From the NCBI GenBank assembly GCA_041739345.1, contig JBGSNZ010000002.1, forward strand, positions 168,273-232,272: a stretch of DNA of 64,000 bases, written 5' to 3'. The position numbers and the translations under genes were made by a program. Source of the DNA: DIGJ01 sp041739345 (lineage in GTDB: Bacteria; Bacillota; Clostridia; Lachnospirales; Lachnospiraceae). Every line of letters starts with the position of its first letter. Position 1 is the first letter of the stretch. The notes beneath the pieces are model-generated. The model ran no database searches and was not told where the DNA came from. It was given only the letters and a program-made list of their open reading frames with translations. Shown piece after piece: positions 47,238-55,921 of the stretch.

Positions 47238-47999
47238 TTAAAGCCATATAGCCCAATCGCCATATTCAAATATTCCGCTTCCATGATGTAGTTTGCCCTC
47301 TGTTTTCAATTGTTCAAATGCATCCCTCATTCTAACGAGTATTTCTGGGTGAATGTCCAACGAATGATGTCCAGGGAATACTCTTTTTACGGGGAGTGCT
47401 GCAACTTTCTTCAAAGACGAAAGATAGGCTTCCGGATCAGTAGATGGATAATAGGCAAATAATGTGTCTTTATAAACCAAATCACCAGTAAACAGATACC
47501 CCCGTTCTTTTTCAAAAAAGCTCATATGTCCAGGGGAATGACCTGGCGTATGCAAAACATAAACAGAGCGATCCCCAAGATCAATAACATCATTATCTTT
47601 CAATACTCTTGTAGGTGTGCCTTGGAAAAAATCATAGGTATCAACATTATACCCTTCCGGTAAGTCACAACGATCGATGACCATTTCCCTGATTTGATCC
47701 ATCGTAAGTGGAAATTCTCCGTTTAGCCAATTCAATTCCTCTTTTTGAGCATAAAAATCAGGAAAATATTTGTGACCGCCAATATGATCCCAGTGAATAT
47801 GCGTTGCCACAGCTGTAATTGGATTGTCAGTCAATTTGATTACTTCATCGTAAATATTGCAAATACCAAGTCCAGTATCAATCAAAAGGCTGCGCTTCGA
47901 ACCATTCAGTATATAACAATGCGCTTCCTCCCAATGTCGATACTCACTAATAATATGTGTTTCTTTGTCTATCTGGTCTATTGTAAACCAATCATTCAT
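47238..47999 (-). CDS. Metallo-beta-lactamase-fold hydrolase
   Basis: The zinc motif THIHWDHIGGHKYF, the LHTPGHSPGHMSFF loop and FTGDLVYKD are those of the MBL hydrolase superfamily, close in pattern to glyoxalase II-like enzymes. Length 253. CTGGAGGAATTAG precedes the ATG. It is a second MBL-fold gene within 5 kb of the one at 43 kb but clearly diverged from it. Confidence 0.88.
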   Translation of the reverse strand: MNDWFTIDQIDKETHIISEYRHWEEAHCYILNGSKRSLLIDTGLGICNIYDEVIKLTDNPITAVATHIHWDHIGGHKYFPDFYAQKEELNWLNGEFPLTMDQIREMVIDRCDLPEGYNVDTYDFFQGTPTRVLKDNDVIDLGDRSVYVLHTPGHSPGHMSFFEKERGYLFTGDLVYKDTLFAYYPSTDPEAYLSSLKKVAALPVKRVFPGHHSLDIHPEILVRMRDAFEQLKTEGKLHHGSGIFEYGDWAIWL

Positions 48000-48114
48000 T
48001 TTCTAATTCCTCCAGCTTATATTAAAATTCTCCGCTTGTGTAACCACGGTATACAGCGATTCACATGGCTGCAATAGCATACTGCCCACTATTTTACCAA
48101 GTTCCCATTTTTGA

Positions 48115-48708
48115 TCATTTTGCACACTCGTTTAAAAAGTGGGCAATGGATTTTTCAGCACGTTTTGACTGCTGAATATTGAAATGTTTAGAATAGAAAT
48201 CTAAAAACCCATGCTCAGCATCAAATTCAATGATATTTAAATGTTGTTTATCTCTAAGTTGAAAAGCCAATGCATGAATATCGAAAGTATATTCCTTTGC
48301 AAATAGTAAAAGCGTTGGACAGGTAGGGTTTAAATCAGTATAGTCCCTTATACGTGAGCCATAGCAAGCTATAATCCCACTACACAATGAATTTTCACAA
48401 CATCTCCACGCAATAGTTGCTCCTACACTAAAACCGATAATAAATACATTGTCATATTTATCTTTTAGTTTATTGACAAAGATGCTAATTTCTTTATATA
48501 CTTCAAACCCAACGTTCTTCGTAAAAAAGTCATATGCTTCTGTGGCTTCTTCATATGAAAATGAAGGTTTATCAATAATATTGGGACAATAGATATCGTA
48601 ACCGGCTTCCCTAAATTTCTGACATTGCTCTTTTACAAATTGATTAACTCCATATATTTCATAAAGTACAATAATTGCCTGTTTGTTTTTTTCTGATTTT
48701 CTATCCAA
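48115..48708 (-). CDS. Dienelactone-hydrolase-family alpha/beta hydrolase
   Basis: The product shows VLYEIYGVNQFVKEQCQKF, a GFSVGATIAW nucleophile elbow, IACYGSRIRDY and the catalytic EHGFLDF, typical of dienelactone hydrolases. A TTG start at 48708 with GGTGAGG upstream is favoured (197 aa). An ATG at 48756 exists without a ribosome site. Substrate unknown. Confidence 0.82.
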   Translation of the reverse strand: MDRKSEKNKQAIIVLYEIYGVNQFVKEQCQKFREAGYDIYCPNIIDKPSFSYEEATEAYDFFTKNVGFEVYKEISIFVNKLKDKYDNVFIIGFSVGATIAWRCCENSLCSGIIACYGSRIRDYTDLNPTCPTLLLFAKEYTFDIHALAFQLRDKQHLNIIEFDAEHGFLDFYSKHFNIQQSKRAEKSIAHFLNECAK

Positions 48709-48770
48709 TACTTTGACCTCACCTAATATAAAATAATATCTTCTCGGTTTTCTCATTCGATAATATACTT

Positions 48771-49289
48771 TTAAATATAACGCCTTACTTTATTCATATA
48801 ATTTATATACTCTTCTCCAAATTTCTTTACACACCATCTTTCTTCTGATAGGATAATCCAATGCGCTGATATTTGAAAAACTATTAGTATTGTAAGTAAT
48901 ATAAACGACTGAGTAAGCAGAATACAACCTAAAAAATAAATAAAATATGCCACATACATCGGATTGCGGGAGACCCTATAAATTCCGTTAAGATTGATAC
49001 CATTTTCAGCAGATTTTGCAAAATCTGATACGGACACAATGCACAATAAGATTCCTAATCCGTATATTACCAAACCTACATAAATCCAGTATGTATCATC
49101 TGTAATCTTGAGGAAGCACAGATAAATAAAAATCAAAATGTTTGAAACTTGATAAAACCAGTATGCCGCCTTTTCTTTTCCAATCAATGGAGCAAAGAAA
49201 GCCGCACGTTTTAATGACTCCTTATCTAATATGCTTAAAAGTACGAACCTTATAAGTATAAGTGGTATTACTAATAGAAATGCATTCAT
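48771..49289 (-). CDS. Isoprenylcysteine carboxyl methyltransferase-like membrane protein
   Basis: The 172-residue membrane protein has five or so helices and the end pattern NGIYRVSRNPMYVAYFIYFL, then a late SEERWCVKKFGEEYINYM with the catalytic Glu pair, as in ICMT/NnrU-like methyltransferases. The 43 bp at 48832-48874 within its 3' half recur at 50959-51001. Bacterial targets are unknown. Confidence 0.82.
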   Translation of the reverse strand: MNAFLLVIPLILIRFVLLSILDKESLKRAAFFAPLIGKEKAAYWFYQVSNILIFIYLCFLKITDDTYWIYVGLVIYGLGILLCIVSVSDFAKSAENGINLNGIYRVSRNPMYVAYFIYFLGCILLTQSFILLTILIVFQISAHWIILSEERWCVKKFGEEYINYMNKVRRYI

Positions 49290-49428
49290 GTACCCACGCT
49301 TTCTTAAAATTATTCTTTCAATTTCCCAGGTTGAACACCTGTTTTTACATTGCGATAAGCGATTACCGTGCAGCCCTTCTTTTTTTATTTGTCTCTTCTT
49401 TTGGGAATTTGCTCCAGATTTTATATTT

Positions 49429-50178
49429 TCATTTTTTAAGGATTCTCTTTAAATAGTCGATATTTAACAAATTCACGGTCTCAAAATTCCCTTTATAAAA
49501 CACGCACCAGTTATTGAAAACGCAAGGCAATTCCTTTGCTTTTTGTAGCGTATCCACTTGAATGAAAGCTACAGGGACGTCATTCATTTCACAATGCTGT
49601 TTTATCATCTCAATATTTTGATAGATATAAGGGCATTGCATATCATAATAAATGGTTAGTTCTTTGCTTTCGATTTCTTGATTCTTAACATTTTGTGCGA
49701 ACTTTGGCACTGTTCCGTCAAAAGAAAGTGCAAGTAATTCATAACCATTATTAGTCGTATCAACAACCTCAAAACCAAACTTCTTCGCAAACAATTGGTC
49801 TGAAAGCCAAGATTTTTGTTTCTGTGCTCCGAGCATACAAATGCCCGATTTACCCTTTTCTTTGGCATCAGCCAGACAATACTCCATCAGTAATTTCCCG
49901 TATCCTTTTTCTTTGTAACTTCCCGAAACCCATAAGCAATACACATAATAGTAGTTGTCACCAATTATAGGAACCCAAGCAGTTTCAAGAGGAGCATATT
50001 CAATAAAAACCGTAGCTTTTGCATTTAATTTTCTAAAGACATGACCTTCCTCTAGTCGCTTAGAAAGCCATTGCCGCTTCGCCTCAATACCTTGATGTGG
50101 CTTTTTACTTCGTATAATACAGCATAAATGCTCATTATCAAGGTTTTCTGTAGTTAGGTTTACAAAATCAGTACACAT
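49429..50178 (-). CDS. GNAT acetyltransferase with C-terminal YoaP domain
   Basis: Residues 1-150 form a GNAT domain (VYCLWVSGSYKEKGYGKLLM). Residues 160-249 form a thioredoxin-like YoaP domain with YYDMQCPYIYQNIEMIKQHC and VFNNWCVFYKGNF. The combination is known from B. subtilis YoaP, function unknown. GGGAGAAAATT precedes the ATG. Confidence 0.87.
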   Translation of the reverse strand: MCTDFVNLTTENLDNEHLCCIIRSKKPHQGIEAKRQWLSKRLEEGHVFRKLNAKATVFIEYAPLETAWVPIIGDNYYYVYCLWVSGSYKEKGYGKLLMEYCLADAKEKGKSGICMLGAQKQKSWLSDQLFAKKFGFEVVDTTNNGYELLALSFDGTVPKFAQNVKNQEIESKELTIYYDMQCPYIYQNIEMIKQHCEMNDVPVAFIQVDTLQKAKELPCVFNNWCVFYKGNFETVNLLNIDYLKRILKK

Positions 50179-50255
50179 ATTTTAATTTTCTCCCTTAAAA
50201 ATTCAAATTTACGATCAATGATACACAATCAAACAAACTTATAGCTTCATATTTA

Positions 50256-50900
50256 TCACTGTATAATAGAATGACTGTGAATAAAAAATTCTTCCTGACT
50301 TGGCTGGTATTTTTTCTCCATGTGCTCCAAACTATCATCAAAGCGCTCCGCTTCTTGTTCATCTATCTCAAATACAGAACTTTGATAGTAAACCCATTTC
50401 CTTCCATCCAAGACATCTGGTTTGAGTTCTTTTACCATCATTGCCGACGGATATGTCCCATTTTCAAGACAGACATTGTACTTTTTGCAACTCTTAAAAC
50501 CGCGGCTTACATAGTTATTCGGATTTCCAAATATTACAATCACATCATAGCCAAGTGCGACCGCCTGTTCAAAGGAATACTCGATTAGTTTTTTCCCATA
50601 CCCCTCTCTCTGATATTCTGGCAAAATGCAAACTGGCCCGAACGTAAGGATGTCTTTTTCTTCACCAGACTCATCAATTAGTTTTGTTTTCGTATACATG
50701 ATATTCCCGATGATCTGATTATCAAGTTCCATTACCAAATCCAACTCCGGCAGAAAGTCTTTGTGGGATCGCATAACATGAACTAAATAGTGTTCATTGC
50801 ACCCTGGAATATACAAATTCCAAAAACATTTCCTTGTGATTTCTTCTACTCGCTCATAATCTGTTTCTTCTTCATTCCTAATCTTAATCATTTTGTTCAT
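50256..50900 (-). CDS. GNAT family N-acetyltransferase
   Basis: The 214-residue GNAT has FGPVCILPEYQREGYGKKLI as acetyl-CoA site and FGNPNNYVSRGF at the family end, then a variable C-terminal part. CGGAGG stands 7 bp before the ATG. It resembles the YhbS-like group. Substrate unknown. Confidence 0.87.
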   Translation of the reverse strand: MNKMIKIRNEEETDYERVEEITRKCFWNLYIPGCNEHYLVHVMRSHKDFLPELDLVMELDNQIIGNIMYTKTKLIDESGEEKDILTFGPVCILPEYQREGYGKKLIEYSFEQAVALGYDVIVIFGNPNNYVSRGFKSCKKYNVCLENGTYPSAMMVKELKPDVLDGRKWVYYQSSVFEIDEQEAERFDDSLEHMEKKYQPSQEEFFIHSHSIIQ

Positions 50901-50958
50901 TTACAAACCTCCGAAAATTTATTTTAAATAATAATCCATTAATAACAGCAATAACCAG

Positions 50959-51001
50959 CACCATCTTTCTTCTGATAGGATAATCCAATGCGCTGATATT
51001 T
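50959..51001. repeat. 43-bp duplicate of an internal part of the ICMT-like gene
   Basis: Bases 50959-51001 are identical by eye to 48832-48874, inside the ICMT-like gene, and in the same orientation. The copy abuts the stop codon of the gene ending at 51005, so it marks a recombination junction. Confidence 0.85.
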
Positions 51002-51004
51002 TCA

Positions 51005-51607
51005 TCAGCCTGCTGCAGCGAGAAAAAGTGTCGGTATATCGCTAAACGGCATAGACTGATTGTAATCTCCGTAGTCATATTTATCCAATTTTGGATAATC
51101 TTCATTCTTCCCGTAGCCAAGCACACCGTCTGCGATTTTTTGCGTTTTGAGCGTTGTTCCCTCCAATGTTGATACATCAATATCATATATCCCCATATGA
51201 CCCTCATACCGCACAAATCTGCCAGAGCCATTGGTAAACAAACTGGAATGGCTACCGTTAAGTTCCCCACATGTTATTGTATCGGCAGCAATTCCCTGTA
51301 AAAGTAATAGTATATAATTTCGTGTAACATCATCAAACTGCTGAAAATATTTGATAAATTCATCCTGTTGTTCTATTGTCATTGTACGGCATTGTGGTAA
51401 AAGATCGGAAAGTTTCCATTTTTCAATAAAAGCATGGAACTCATCATTAACAGAGGTATCTTCCACAGTGTCTGTCGGCAAGATAATTTGTGTCGTTACA
51501 CTGTTGGTGAGAAGTGTTGATTCTGGTAGCACTCTATGTTTGCTTCCATATACTGATAATATCAATATCAATACCATTAACAAGAAAAAAAATTTCCGCA
51601 TTTTCAT
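51005..51607 (-). CDS. Secreted or membrane-anchored protein, possibly C-terminally truncated
   Basis: A signal-like helix (MKMRKFFFLLMVLILILSVY) is followed by GSKHR where a lipobox Cys would be expected, so it may be a degenerate lipoprotein. The rest (about 180 residues) has no recognised domain. ATG 51607 has GGGGG 7 bp upstream. The stop lies 3 bp from a 43-bp fragment of another gene, so the natural C-terminus may be lost. Confidence 0.65.
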   Translation of the reverse strand: MKMRKFFFLLMVLILILSVYGSKHRVLPESTLLTNSVTTQIILPTDTVEDTSVNDEFHAFIEKWKLSDLLPQCRTMTIEQQDEFIKYFQQFDDVTRNYILLLLQGIAADTITCGELNGSHSSLFTNGSGRFVRYEGHMGIYDIDVSTLEGTTLKTQKIADGVLGYGKNEDYPKLDKYDYGDYNQSMPFSDIPTLFLAAAG

Positions 51608-51674
51608 TAAGATACCCCCGTTCATATGTAATAATATTCAATTCACAATCACAAACGATTACGCATTAATTAAA

Positions 51675-51992
51675 TTATATCATACCAAACACTTCCAATA
51701 TTACTGTATCATTCATATTGTATACAACAATTGATACATGTTGTTCTTTACCATACAAATCTATTTCATAACTTGTTTCTGATTTTGCACTTCCTATAAA
51801 TGTATATACTACGTCAGAAACATCTGAATATTTATCTGGTTTTTCAATATCTATTCCTAATTTACTAAAGAAATCTAATAACTCAGGTAGTTGATTATGA
51901 GCATCAATGAATGACATTAACCTTTTACTATACATTAATCGAGTTTTCTGTATATCAACATTGAAATGCCAATCATACTTATCGATTTTCAT
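51675..51992 (-). CDS. Small hypothetical protein
   Basis: The soluble acidic 105-residue protein has no cysteine or signal peptide and no recognised motif. CGGAGGCATAAATT precedes the ATG. Its size and its place beside the repeat array recall immunity-like or cassette-encoded proteins, which is inference. Confidence 0.65.
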   Translation of the reverse strand: MKIDKYDWHFNVDIQKTRLMYSKRLMSFIDAHNQLPELLDFFSKLGIDIEKPDKYSDVSDVVYTFIGSAKSETSYEIDLYGKEQHVSIVVYNMNDTVILEVFGMI

Positions 51993-52018
51993 AATTTATG
52001 CCTCCGAAATATTTTTAT

Positions 52019-52066
52019 ACGCAATTGCCATCAACTGCGAATCTCTATTCCATAACATGTCCCATC
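52019..52066. repeat. Secondary array motif, copy A (ACTGCGAATCTCTATT type)
   Basis: GCCATCAACTGCGAATCTC here recurs with small changes at 55869-55918 and 61869-61905. ACGCA and TGCGA form short inverted arms. A repeat core follows 5 bp to the right. Confidence 0.75.
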
Positions 52067-52070
52067 TTCA

Positions 52071-52090
52071 ATAGATATAATGGAAAGATC
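52071..52090. repeat. Array repeat core, copy 1
   Basis: ATAGATATAATGGAAAGATC, a diverged copy, about 40 bp 3' of the cupin gene stop. Confidence 0.75.
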
Positions 52091-52132
52091 TGATTAGCTT
52101 CCTTTACTTAAATTGTTAGCTATAGAGGGAAG

Positions 52133-52612
52133 TTATACTAACTTTTCGGTTTCTGTATTTGGCTCTGATGTCCAATCTTGGTCTAATGATGTTCCACGAA
52201 AAATTCTGCACTGTTTATTCGATTTTTGCATATATACATCTTCGTCCGGATAATAACACGTATCCTCTTTTTCATTTGTTCCAATATCTAAAATAACTAA
52301 ATTTTCATCTCCTGAATTATAAAATGTATGAGCAAGATTTTGCCCAGTTGGTTTTGAAATAAAATCGTTACATTTAATTGAATATTCCTTGTCATTCAAA
52401 CGCAAAATCCCTATTCCCGATAAGATGATAAAAAATTCCTCTTGCTGAGAATGACTGTGGTATTTGGTACTATAAGCTTTAGGTGGCACATTATCAATAT
52501 TCACATAAAGCTTTTGACTACCTCCTGCGGTGCCTAATAATTTCGTAACTAATCCCATGGAATCCTTCCAGACAAATTCATCTGGAAGCTGATCAATATT
52601 CATAATTTCCAT
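52133..52612 (-). CDS. Cupin-domain protein
   Basis: The 159-residue protein has a single cupin barrel: KYHSHSQQEEFFIILSG (HxH, E) and NLAHTFYNSGDENLVILDIG with the second-motif His. Metal-binding is likely; enzyme or sensor role unknown. GAAGGAGAATA precedes the ATG. It is the first unit of the repeat-bounded array as counted from the left. Confidence 0.85.
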   Translation of the reverse strand: MEIMNIDQLPDEFVWKDSMGLVTKLLGTAGGSQKLYVNIDNVPPKAYSTKYHSHSQQEEFFIILSGIGILRLNDKEYSIKCNDFISKPTGQNLAHTFYNSGDENLVILDIGTNEKEDTCYYPDEDVYMQKSNKQCRIFRGTSLDQDWTSEPNTETEKLV

Positions 52613-52719
52613 TATTCTCCTTCACAAAACACAATATTTCTAATGATTTTTTTATACTACATATTCATTTATTACAACAGCCATTGTCATATTTATACAA
52701 ACTCATAACGGCAACCTAA

Positions 52720-53064
52720 TTATATTGTAAGCAGTTTTTCCTCATTTTTAAGAATGTTTGTCAATCCCTCGCCCCAATAGATGACTTCTATACCAAGTTC
52801 AACAAGCTTATCGGAAACTCCTAATTGATCTGCACATGTTTTACATGCTGAAAATTGCACACCAGCATGTTGAGCAATTTTGATTTTAGTTTGAATCAGA
52901 TCATTCTCAGCAACCAACTTAGGAGTAGCTCCCCAGATAATGACGGTTACAGCATCCCACCATTGCTCTAACATACTGTTTGTTGCATACATCATTACCA
53001 TTTTGTCTGAGGTCAATATATCTGTATTTGTCCAGAGAATAAAAAGCCGATTTGTTTTTTCCAT
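52720..53064 (-). CDS. DsrE-like protein, array copy 1
   Basis: ATG 53064 with AAAGGAAA gives 114 residues. The sequence (RLFILWTNTDILTSDKMVMM, VIIWGATPKLVAEN, FSACKTCADQLGVSD) fits the DsrE/DsrF sulfur-relay-like fold with a CxxC-type pair in CKTC. Copies at 58724 and 60154 differ at only four or five residues. The CKTC residue pair could relay sulfur or be redox active. It is flanked by array repeats on its 5' side. Confidence 0.85.
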   Translation of the reverse strand: MEKTNRLFILWTNTDILTSDKMVMMYATNSMLEQWWDAVTVIIWGATPKLVAENDLIQTKIKIAQHAGVQFSACKTCADQLGVSDKLVELGIEVIYWGEGLTNILKNEEKLLTI

Positions 53065-53089
53065 AATAATTTCCTTTCGTAATTTGTAA

Positions 53090-53122
53090 ATTATTTGTAT
53101 TTGTATTTGTATTTGTATTTGC
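53090..53122. repeat. Hexanucleotide tandem repeat (ATTTGT units)
   Basis: Five or so tandem ATTTGT units lie in the leader of DsrE-like copy 1. The homologous leader of copy 2 has only about two, so the tract has expanded or contracted by slippage. Confidence 0.8.
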
Positions 53123-53147
53123 ATTGTCTGATGTATTACTACTGCTT

Positions 53148-53167
53148 ATAAATATAATGGAAAGTTA
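53148..53167. repeat. Array repeat core, copy 2
   Basis: ATAAATATAATGGAAAGTTA, about 45 bp 3' of the GNAT gene stop at 53210 and upstream of the DsrE-like copy 1 leader. Confidence 0.85.
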
Positions 53168-53209
53168 GACATCCCTGCAAAATGAAAGATACAAATAGCA
53201 TTTTTAAAT

Positions 53210-53635
53210 TTACTTGTCAATTTGAAGCCACATATCCATTCCTGCACCGCTATATTTATTTGGTCTCTCGCTAAAACCTATTTTTTGGTAAAATTTCTCT
53301 TTACCAGGTGCCGACATGAGATTGACCTTAACTTTCCATCCGGGTTTTAACTGTTCCTTCACATCATTAAGGAGTCTTGTTACCATTTCTTTTCCGATTC
53401 CCATTTCCCGATAGTCTGGATGCACAATCACATCACTCAGGAAAGCAATATAACCTCGATCCCAAATCATTCTTGCAATCCCCACCGTTCGAATCCCATC
53501 TTTGCAGGATATGACAAATGAAGAATTATCAATTCCCGCCTGTGCCTCCTCTATTTCCAGAGCACCCCAGTCAGCCAAATTTCTAAACTTGTTATAGTCA
53601 TCCACATTGATTTCATTTATGTATGCAAGTTCCAT
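53210..53635 (-). CDS. GNAT family N-acetyltransferase
   Basis: The compact 141-residue GNAT contains SDVIVHPDYREMGIGKEMVT and EKFYQKIGFSERP, with an ending AGMDMWLQI common in this group. CGGAGGGTGTA precedes the ATG. Array unit with a repeat core 3' of its stop. Confidence 0.87.
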   Translation of the reverse strand: MELAYINEINVDDYNKFRNLADWGALEIEEAQAGIDNSSFVISCKDGIRTVGIARMIWDRGYIAFLSDVIVHPDYREMGIGKEMVTRLLNDVKEQLKPGWKVKVNLMSAPGKEKFYQKIGFSERPNKYSGAGMDMWLQIDK

Positions 53636-53693
53636 TACACCCTCCGTTATTCCATCTAATTTGTCTGATTATTTTTTGTATTTCAATTGCTTT

Positions 53694-53713
53694 CTAAATA
53701 TAATGGGTAGTTT
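53694..53713. repeat. Array repeat core, copy 3
   Basis: CTAAATATAATGGGTAGTTT. About 50 bp separate it from the truncated GNAT remnant on the right. Confidence 0.8.
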
Positions 53714-53764
53714 GAATTCCTTACAAATTGGAAGTTGTCTGTTTTTTTCCATACTTTAAATATC

Positions 53765-53890
53765 TCACTTTACCTCTATTTTGTATACTCTGGAATCCTC
53801 TCCATGCATATCTTTCATCATTTGATAGAATGAATATCCGCACTTTTCATATAGTCCAGTCTCGCCGGTCGAAATATACAGCTTTACTTC
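53765..53890 (-). pseudogene. 3' remnant of a GNAT acetyltransferase gene
   Basis: The minus strand encodes 41 residues (EVKLYISTGETGLYEKCGYS, then FYQMMKDMHGEDSRVYKIEV) and a stop. This is the C-terminal strand-helix-strand of a GNAT with no start codon or N-terminal two thirds. Its 5' edge lies exactly at an array repeat core, so the rest was lost by an event at that repeat. Confidence 0.8.
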
Positions 53891-53910
53891 ATAAATATAA
53901 TACGAAGTTT
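53890..53910. repeat. Array repeat core, copy 4
   Basis: CATAAATATAATACGAAGTTT, one base longer than shown is not implied; arms ACTTC and GAAGT flank it. It sits between the stop of the GNAT at 53927 and the GNAT remnant. Confidence 0.75.
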
Positions 53911-53926
53911 ATATGACGAACAACCT

Positions 53927-54385
53927 TTACATTTTGCAAACATACATTCTTGTCATTTCTGGTTCTCCATCTCCTTGAACCATACATAGAAATTTCCATC
54001 CATACCTTTCATAAAAAGACGTGTGGTCTGTTACAAGATAAAGCGTATCTAGTCCCTTTGCCTTGAATTCTTCACAGACAAATTGAAGCATATCTCCTGC
54101 AATTCCTTGATTTCGATATGTTTCATCTACATATAACGCACAGATATTGGGAGTTAAATCCTTGCGGCCATGAAAATCATTTTCGATTACTCCTATGCCA
54201 GCGATTATCGTTTGTCCATCCAAAACAACATACCATTGTGGAATCGCTGAAATATTCTTTATACATTCCTCCATACTTTCGATATAGGCATCTTTGGGAA
54301 TACCCCATTTATGATGAAACCACTCTGCAGCTTCTGCTATTAGTTCTTTGCGTTCCTGTATTTTTGTAATTATATATTTTTTCAT
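53927..54385 (-). CDS. GNAT family N-acetyltransferase
   Basis: The 152-residue GNAT has ICALYVDETYRNQGIAGDML as acetyl-CoA site and YLVTDHTSFYERYGWKFLCM near the end, followed by GEPEMTRMYV. AAGGAAGGGAG precedes the ATG. Substrate unknown; an array unit. Confidence 0.87.
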   Translation of the reverse strand: MKKYIITKIQERKELIAEAAEWFHHKWGIPKDAYIESMEECIKNISAIPQWYVVLDGQTIIAGIGVIENDFHGRKDLTPNICALYVDETYRNQGIAGDMLQFVCEEFKAKGLDTLYLVTDHTSFYERYGWKFLCMVQGDGEPEMTRMYVCKM

Positions 54386-54454
54386 TGGAATCTCCTTCCC
54401 TAAATCATATCTGTTTCTTAATACTTTTTCGTCTGTAATTGTATGATATTTTGG

Positions 54455-54497
54455 CGTCTCATTGCATAATCTAGTCTATGCAATGAGACGGTTTTCC
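54455..54497. repeat. Perfect 14-bp inverted repeat (hairpin)
   Basis: CGTCTCATTGCATA (54455-54468) and its exact reverse complement (54477-54490) are separated by 8 bp. A T-rich run follows on the plus strand only. As neighbouring genes are on the minus strand, it is not an obvious terminator for them. Confidence 0.8.
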
Positions 54498-54521
54498 TTT
54501 TTTACGAAATTCGAAATTGCA

Positions 54522-54878
54522 CTACTCAATAGTCACCTTAAATCGACACTTTTTTGCACCACTCAAAGCCGTTTCAATGATTTCCACTTCTATTTGCTTT
54601 TCTGGCATCATTTTTTCCAAAATATATATTATGCCTTGTCTAGAACATTCACAAAAAGAAGCTTCTTTTCCCCCTGCCAATGCTTCTGGACATACACATT
54701 TTGGATAACCCATTTCAAATACATGCCCTTTTTGAATTTCTTTTGCAAAGAAAAACTCCGTTTCTCCATATTTTTGACAGTATGTACCCAAATTAAAGTT
54801 GCACTCCTGAAACCACTGCATTTGAACCGGTAATGCAGTATCTTTTACACAATTTATTGCTTTTGTTTTATAATCCAT
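54522..54878 (-). CDS. Cys-rich protein resembling ATC hydrolase/V4R-type domains
   Basis: The 118-residue protein has a cysteine cluster YPKCVCPEA...ASFCECSRQGI and ending SGAKKCRFKVTI, the pattern of L-2-amino-thiazoline-4-carboxylate hydrolase-like or V4R domains. It may bind a metal or small ligand. CGGAGGAG precedes the ATG. Assignment is tentative. Confidence 0.65.
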   Translation of the reverse strand: MDYKTKAINCVKDTALPVQMQWFQECNFNLGTYCQKYGETEFFFAKEIQKGHVFEMGYPKCVCPEALAGGKEASFCECSRQGIIYILEKMMPEKQIEVEIIETALSGAKKCRFKVTIE

Positions 54879-54968
54879 TTTTCTCCTCCGATTTCTGTTT
54901 TATTTACAGACAACCCAAAAATTATCAAGCTATGAGATTTTAATTAACAATTTTATTTTTATAACCTT

Positions 54969-54989
54969 CATAAATATAATGGCAAGTTC
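54969..54989. repeat. Array repeat core, copy 5
   Basis: Core AAATATAATGGCAAGTTC about 45 bp 3' of the XRE regulator stop, followed to the right by TTATAACAACTCTGAATC. Confidence 0.85.
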
Positions 54990-55035
54990 TTAAATTATAA
55001 CAACTCTGAATCAAATTATCTCTATGAATATGAAT

Positions 55036-55662
55036 TTAACGCTTCTTCACAACAAGGATAATAACATCAACAAAAGCACAAAGAACAAGATATACTAGCC
55101 AACATAAACCGTAAGCCATATACGAATTCCCCCTTTGAGGGATGGGAGTAAGCGTCCACCAGAATCCACCAAGGGTTCCTTGAATAAAGTTAAAAATACA
55201 GGAAATCGGTATAAGGCTCAAAAACCATATGTTAACAAGTCCAAAAGCCTTTGCTGCCGATTTCTTATTTTCACCGTTAAGCTGACCCATCGCAAAAATT
55301 ATACATCCCATTGCCATAATGACAAGGCCAGCAGCAACAGCCGCCAAAGTTTGTCTATCCAACCAAATCAAAATGGCCATCACAAGTCCAATGAAGTTTA
55401 ATCCAGTGCCTGTTACTGCAAAAACGCGTGCATCGAATTTCTTCCCCACTGCATTCGGTTTCGGTTCAATACCTCTCAATAAGTAATCTGTTGTGACGTC
55501 AAACCATTCACTCAACATGATGATTTTCTCTATATCAGGTAAGCTCTGTCCATTTTCCCATTTTGAAACTGCTTGCCTTGATACCCCAATTTTGTCTGCC
55601 AGTTCTTCCTGGGACAATCCCTTTGTCTTTCTTAAATTTTGTATTCTGTCTGCTACATTCAT
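55036..55662 (-). CDS. XRE-family regulator with C-terminal membrane domain
   Basis: ATG 55662 gives an N-terminal HTH (MNVADRIQNLRKTKGLSQEE, then LADKIGVSRQAVSKWENGQS) followed by about four membrane helices. This is the layout of clostridial membrane-bound XRE regulators. Length 208; the frame is open to 55764 without a ribosome site. It may sense an envelope signal. A regulator within a cassette-like array is notable. Confidence 0.87.
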   Translation of the reverse strand: MNVADRIQNLRKTKGLSQEELADKIGVSRQAVSKWENGQSLPDIEKIIMLSEWFDVTTDYLLRGIEPKPNAVGKKFDARVFAVTGTGLNFIGLVMAILIWLDRQTLAAVAAGLVIMAMGCIIFAMGQLNGENKKSAAKAFGLVNIWFLSLIPISCIFNFIQGTLGGFWWTLTPIPQRGNSYMAYGLCWLVYLVLCAFVDVIILVVKKR

Positions 55663-55868
55663 AGCGAACACCACCTTTCTTTTTGATAGTGTTATTTTAC
55701 TTAAAGCAATGGTTGCGTTACCACCACGAATACCTTGAACAATGTCAACTATTAGTTGCAGCACCGATAACTTCCACCTATTACTATGTATTACTAAGTC
55801 ATACGTTCAGTATGCTATCAATAGCGAAATCCTTTCGCTTCCATTTTTCATCATATAATTATGAGTAG

Positions 55869-55918
55869 TTCGCTGTTGCCACCAACTGAGTATCTCTATT
55901 TCTTAATATGACCCATCT
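55869..55918. repeat. Secondary array motif, copy B
   Basis: Matches copy A and copy C, with GCCACCAACTGAGTATCTC and the shared TATTTCTTA and ACCCATCT tails. A repeat core follows 4 bp to the right. Confidence 0.78.
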
Positions 55919-55921
55919 CTC

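Noticed and set aside
43009..47999. Beta-lactamase genes
   Set aside because: Both MBL-fold proteins look like general hydrolases; signal peptides and beta-lactamase-specific residues are absent.
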